Assembly: GCA_029531795.1 (NCBI GenBank)
Contig: JAPEIS010000007.1
Coordinates: 1,674,001-1,738,000, forward strand
Origin: Sclerotinia nivalis
Lineage: Eukaryota > Ascomycota > Leotiomycetes > Helotiales > Sclerotiniaceae
Direction: 5' to 3'
Length of the DNA stretch: 64,000 nucleotides
Below are positions 59,974 through 64,000 of this stretch, in pieces; the first letter of the stretch is position 1; each line of letters starts with the position of its first letter. A program made the position numbers and the translations under genes. The notes beneath the pieces are model-generated. The model did not search any database. It had not been told where the DNA came from and saw nothing but the letters and a program-made list of their open reading frames with translations.

Positions 59974-61699
59974 TTTGAGTAAATTTTACTGAGAAGACAA
60001 AAATTAGCAGTTGAACGGGAATTATTAAAATCGCATTCTGTAAAATAATTCGTAACAATGAGGGATGACAAAGGGAATGTTGAGAGGAGGTATAAAGGCA
60101 AGAGAACTACCCAAGTGGCATCCTTACCTTTACGTCGAGATGTGTTGTTTGAAAAGAGGGTCGGGGGGTAGAAATTCGTGAGAATAATTCTGTACAGAAC
60201 CAATAAGTATTGAATGAAAATACTGATATCAGTGTCGCGAGACAAAAGGCACAATATGACTGACTTTTTGAGGTGGAAGGTTTTGATTTCGGAAGGAAGG
60301 TGAAGGTATTTCGAAAAACGTTCGATAGAATAAGTATCGATCGCAAATCTGGGGTTTTCTGTGGGTTGATTTTCAAATTTTTTTGTATCTCTTGAAGAAG
60401 AGGGGTTTTCTAATTTGAAAAGGGCGAAGAAGAACGAAAAAAGCACGAAGTTATTCGTACTTAAACCGCTATTGTAAGATCTTTTCGGTGGGATGTTTTT
60501 TTTTTTTGGATGGTTGAAGAAAAGGAAGGAGATTTCTTTAAAAATCACAATCGCGACAGATAAAACTTAGTTCATCTTTTTTCGAAATTTCTGCGCGTAG
60601 TCTAACCATACTTAATTGGGATTAGTTCGGTAGTTTAATGAAGATCTCATATGATTCGCTGCGGCTGAATCATCAAGTGAATGATCAAGAGGTTAATACT
60701 ACTGAAAAGAGAATGACTAATAAAATTGATATTGATGCCTGGAACACAGTTTTTTCTGGGCTTATGTAATTATCGATATCGTTGACCCGTTGATATGAGG
60801 AATGAAGAAGTAAAGCATTTCATATTTTATAGCTGGCTTATGTAATCTCATTGACATCAAGAAAGGTCTTCCAGTTCCAAGTTCCAAGTCTTAATCACGA
60901 GAATAAGCTTGTAGGTAGGTAGAATCACTAAGACATTGCTCAATGGAAGGGCTTTTGAAGTATTTTTTGTTAGGTTTGTGTGATCTATGGGTATCTGAAA
61001 AGAGAAGGAAGACCATAAAAACACTAATGATTAAAATCACTGCAAGCATCGTTTATTTATCTATGACGCTCCGCTTTGGCCACTGCCGTGGAGGCTTTTT
61101 CGCTTCGCTCTAATAAGAGCACTGTACTCTATACATAGTAGGTTACAGTGAATTCGACAAATTGAAGAGGGGTGTGAATAATGCTTATGTAATCACAACC
61201 CGATAAGAAAGACAATCAACTTCTCTCTAGGTATTCCATTCCACCGAATTGATTTGTAAGGCAAAGTAATGGGCAGTTTATCGGGGCCTTTGGTTTATCA
61301 AAAGCGGCGTCATTTAATGAGGCTGCTACCAACGTAATCCGAGGGACAGAGAGGCTGTAAATGAAATGAATGATATTACTTTCTTACTTTTGCCTTCAAA
61401 AACCTACTTTGTAATCGAAAAGAGCGAATCTCACTTAAGCTTTCTGAACGAAATCACCTCAACTGTCTCGTTCTACTATTTTCCTAGTCTTTGATAGTAA
61501 TAATACTGTTATCATCAACCTATTCCGAACACACCCGTCTGCCGCAATCATTATTCTCCCATCCTCGATCGGTCTATCCTTGGATCGCCCATAGAGCTTC
61601 GGTATGCTGCTTTGCCCATGATACAGTCATTTACGGCGCAAGACAAAGTAGAAGACCTCAAAAAGTGATAGATAGTTCCCTTATTTTCACAATCTCGAA
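59974..61699. other. Divergent region PAB1/HUL5 with A-rich tract in PAB1 sense
   Basis: Contains both promoters. On the pab1 sense strand an A12 tract (plus-strand T-run 60496-60507) lies about 520 bases upstream of the start codon, with a smaller A-run near 60379-60385. Open frames here are leader artefacts. No RNA gene seen. Confidence 0.5.
60496..60507 (-). promoter_or_regulatory. A12 tract upstream of PAB1, possible autoregulatory leader element
   Basis: Twelve A residues in the sense direction. Animal PABP mRNAs are repressed by PABP binding to A-rich leader sequence; a similar use here is only inference, since the transcription start is not known. Confidence 0.3.
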
Positions 61700-64000
61700 A
61701 TGTTCCAAACGTTCAGTGGGAGTTCTCGCAAACCAAGACAAGTCAATCTTTCTGGTCAAAATCCAAATCCATTCGCTGCCAGCTCCTGGAATTCTTCGGC
61801 TTCCGCTGCTCAGAAGACATTAGCACATGCGCAACAAGAGAGGGAGCAGCGTCAGAGAGAAAGAGAGAGGCTCAACGCTTCGAAGAAAATCCAGAGAGTA
61901 TGGAGGGGTCATAGGGTTAGAACCGAGCTTGCCGATGCACGAAGACGACAATACCAGTTGTCCTACAATTCTCACGAAGAAGGGACCGATGTGCCCATTA
62001 CGGTTGAGAAATTACAGTTGTTGGTTGCATTTTGCAACCCCGAACGGGAGGATGATATAGCACAATTGACGGCACTTGGCAGAAAGTTGGTTCATAATAA
62101 TAATGCCGAACTCATAGGTCAAGCAGAGTATCAACCTTATTTGTTGAAACTAGCAAAGCTCATACTCAGCGCGCTCATGCGGTACGCATACCCACATATG
62201 TTTATTCTTGATCAACTTCTAACCTCTTCAATAGTTCCTTGCCCAGCTACGACACAACCCTATTCAAGCTCCTGTCGAATATACTAGTGCACAAAAGAGA
62301 TATACTCTCACATGTTTCAATTCCTTATTACAACTTTCTGTCAGCAGCAGTGGTCAACAGCAGTCTCACTGATGGACGTCGTGCAGAGCTTGTCTCGGCA
62401 GCACTCTTTCCTCTTGAAGAACCTCCTTTGGCGCCAGGAGATTCGTCCAGTGGGTCTCCCCTGCCCTATGTGAATTTGTCATGCCTAGTTACTAATCAAT
62501 ATAGTTTCAATGTCACTGGATATCTATTCAGCTATGGCATCCCGGTTCCTTACCACTCCAGATTTGGAGACTAGACTTGGAGATTTACAAGGACTCGCAT
62601 CTAAAATGAGCGGCAATCGTCTAGCTACGGCTATAGTCCGTGACTACTCAAACATCTCTTCCTCGCAGTCAAATCCAGAGGCAAAGCTATGGCTGCTTGC
62701 TCACTTTATTGCAATATATCACATGCAAGAGCATCGTGAACAAGAAGTTGAGCTACTGAGAGCCTTGTCTCTCCAACTATCGGCGTGCTCAGTCGATATT
62801 ATTGGCAAGATCGGTGGTGTCAAACCAACATCCAATACTTCCCAAAAGAAGGAAAGCGAAGAAACGGGAGTCCATCTTGTACGGAACTTGCCCATATTCA
62901 TTAGTAGCCAGTTGATATCTTTGTTAAATAAAGCTTCAATAGCAGGATTACTGGAAAGATTTATCATGTAAGTCAAGTATGTCTTTCTTTCTTGATCTTC
63001 GCTAATAACTTGGAATCAGCGATTATGCCAAAGGATCGACGACGGGCCAGGAGGATGCAAGCTTCTTGGCGAGTTATGCCCTTACACTGTTGAGAATCTT
63101 CCCACATCGTGCGGATGAAATTAGAATGTGGCTTTGTTCTAGCTCTATGACGGCTTCAAATGGCGACCAGGTGCTGGCTCTCAAGTTCTTTTGGCAGGCA
63201 ATGAGCTCAACTAGCACCTTCAAAGCTATCGTGGCTGATTCGAAAGCTGCATTAGAAATTCTTCGATATCAAAAGCAACACAGTAATGAACCATCTCAAG
63301 ATGTTATGTCAATAAATCGAGAATGGAGAACCATTCTTCTTTTTCTGGAACTTTATACATTTATCCTAAAATTCATAGACGATGAGGATTTTCTCGGAGG
63401 CAGCATGGAGTCAAGTCAAGCAAGCGGAACTGTTTCCAAGATTCGAGGGAGTGCACTTCCATTGGAAGCTGTGGAGAAACTCACCCTTTTCCTGAAGAAC
63501 ATCTCATTCACTACTTATTATAATGCTGCAGAACTTTCTGCTGATGATAAGCCTAGTATGGAAAGTGGTCTAGGCACCTATTTCAGCATCAACAATCAAT
63601 CCGGAAAAGAAAAGGAGAGTTTTGACAAGGGGCCAACGACAAGCAACTCAAGTTGGCCATTCGCCGGAATTTCGGGCATGACGTTCTACTATCTGAGGAC
63701 AATTGTTATCGGGGTCATGCGAATGATCTATGAACGAGATTCGAGACGACGATTTTTGCCAAAAGATCATTGGCTCATGACGACACGTTTTGACATGAAA
63801 GGGTTTATTGTTGATGTTATCAGGGAGCAAGAAAGACGACAAGAAGTTGTAGACGGTGAAGGTACTGAAGACGAGATTGATGAAGAAGACGCAGAAGAGT
63901 TTGGGCCTGTCCAGGGCCTCAGTATTAGTCGTTTGCATCGACCACATCTGATGATACAGCAGGAGATTCTCAGAAGGCAGCAACGAAAAGTCAATAAAGG
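61700..64000 (+). CDS. hul5: HECT ubiquitin ligase Hul5/UBE3C type (partial, N-terminal part)
   Basis: E3/E4 ubiquitin ligase that, in yeast, works with proteasomes to extend chains on misfolded proteins. Exons 61700-62181, 62247-62449, 62505-62967 and 63020 to the window edge join in phase; the 55-base second intron has a perfect TACTAATC branch site. The start MFQTFSGSSRKPRQVNLSGQ is the family's typical N terminus. An IQ-like motif follows (ASKKIQRVWRGHRVRTELAD). The armadillo-like middle includes LLAHFIAIYHMQEHREQEVE, LLRIFPHRADEIRMWL and RREWRT-like helices, and the pre-HECT signature RRRFLPKDHWLMTTRFDMKG leads to an acidic stretch and LRRQQRKVNKG at the edge. The catalytic HECT domain lies beyond the window. 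Exon 2-3 join is less certain than the rest. Confidence 0.92.

Noticed and set aside
59281..59982. Plus-strand frame of 233 residues
   Set aside because: Antisense of the first two RRMs of Pab1.

Overview
The window looks like nuclear DNA of a filamentous ascomycete (Pezizomycotina). Genes are split by short GT-AG introns, mostly 45 to 150 bases, with CTAAC/CTAAT-like branch sites. The products are typical fungal housekeeping proteins with long disordered tails. A Leotiomycete of the Botrytis/Sclerotinia type is my best guess, but that is an impression from protein flavour, not something computed here. I see no rRNA, tRNA, CRISPR array or intact transposon.

Layout: 1-5.7 kb holds the 5' part of a Nup98/Nup145-type FG nucleoporin (minus), a centrin (Cdc31, plus) and an epsin (minus). 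6.7-8.4 kb is a divergent mitochondrial pair, an EngB-like GTPase and the ATP synthase assembly factor Fmc1. 10-16.4 kb has a large disordered fungal protein with a conserved helical C-terminal region and a single-pass membrane protein ending in a Pro-Thr repeat. 17.2-18.7 kb is a monocarboxylate-transporter-like gene broken by two in-frame stops. 19.3-26 kb carries exocyst Sec3 and an Srp40/Nopp140-like nucleolar protein. 27-34.4 kb has an ADGF-type adenosine deaminase, a four-helix membrane protein and a BTB protein. 36.2-37.6 kb is an odd segment with three strong hairpins and broken reading frames. 38-44.1 kb has a nitronate monooxygenase-like flavoprotein, a 96-residue dsRNA-binding-like protein and mitochondrial ribosomal protein uS7m. 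47.7-50 kb is a universal stress protein-domain gene behind a 3.5 kb leader region. 51-56.6 kb holds a GNAT-ankyrin gene with one in-frame stop and, head to head with it, a decayed second copy. 57.5-64 kb has poly(A)-binding protein Pab1 and the 5' part of the HECT ubiquitin ligase Hul5.

The genes do not form a pathway cluster; this is ordinary, mostly core genome. Local themes are mitochondrial biogenesis (EngB-like, Fmc1, uS7m), membrane traffic (epsin, Sec3) and RNA or nuclear pore functions (nucleoporin, centrin, Srp40, Pab1).

The parts most worth a second look are the double-nonsense transporter, whose two stops both sit where tryptophan is expected; the inverted GNAT-ankyrin gene/pseudogene pair; the hairpin cluster at 36-37.6 kb; and the tiny dsRNA-binding-like gene. 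Exon borders were worked out by eye from splice signals, reading phase and family resemblance.
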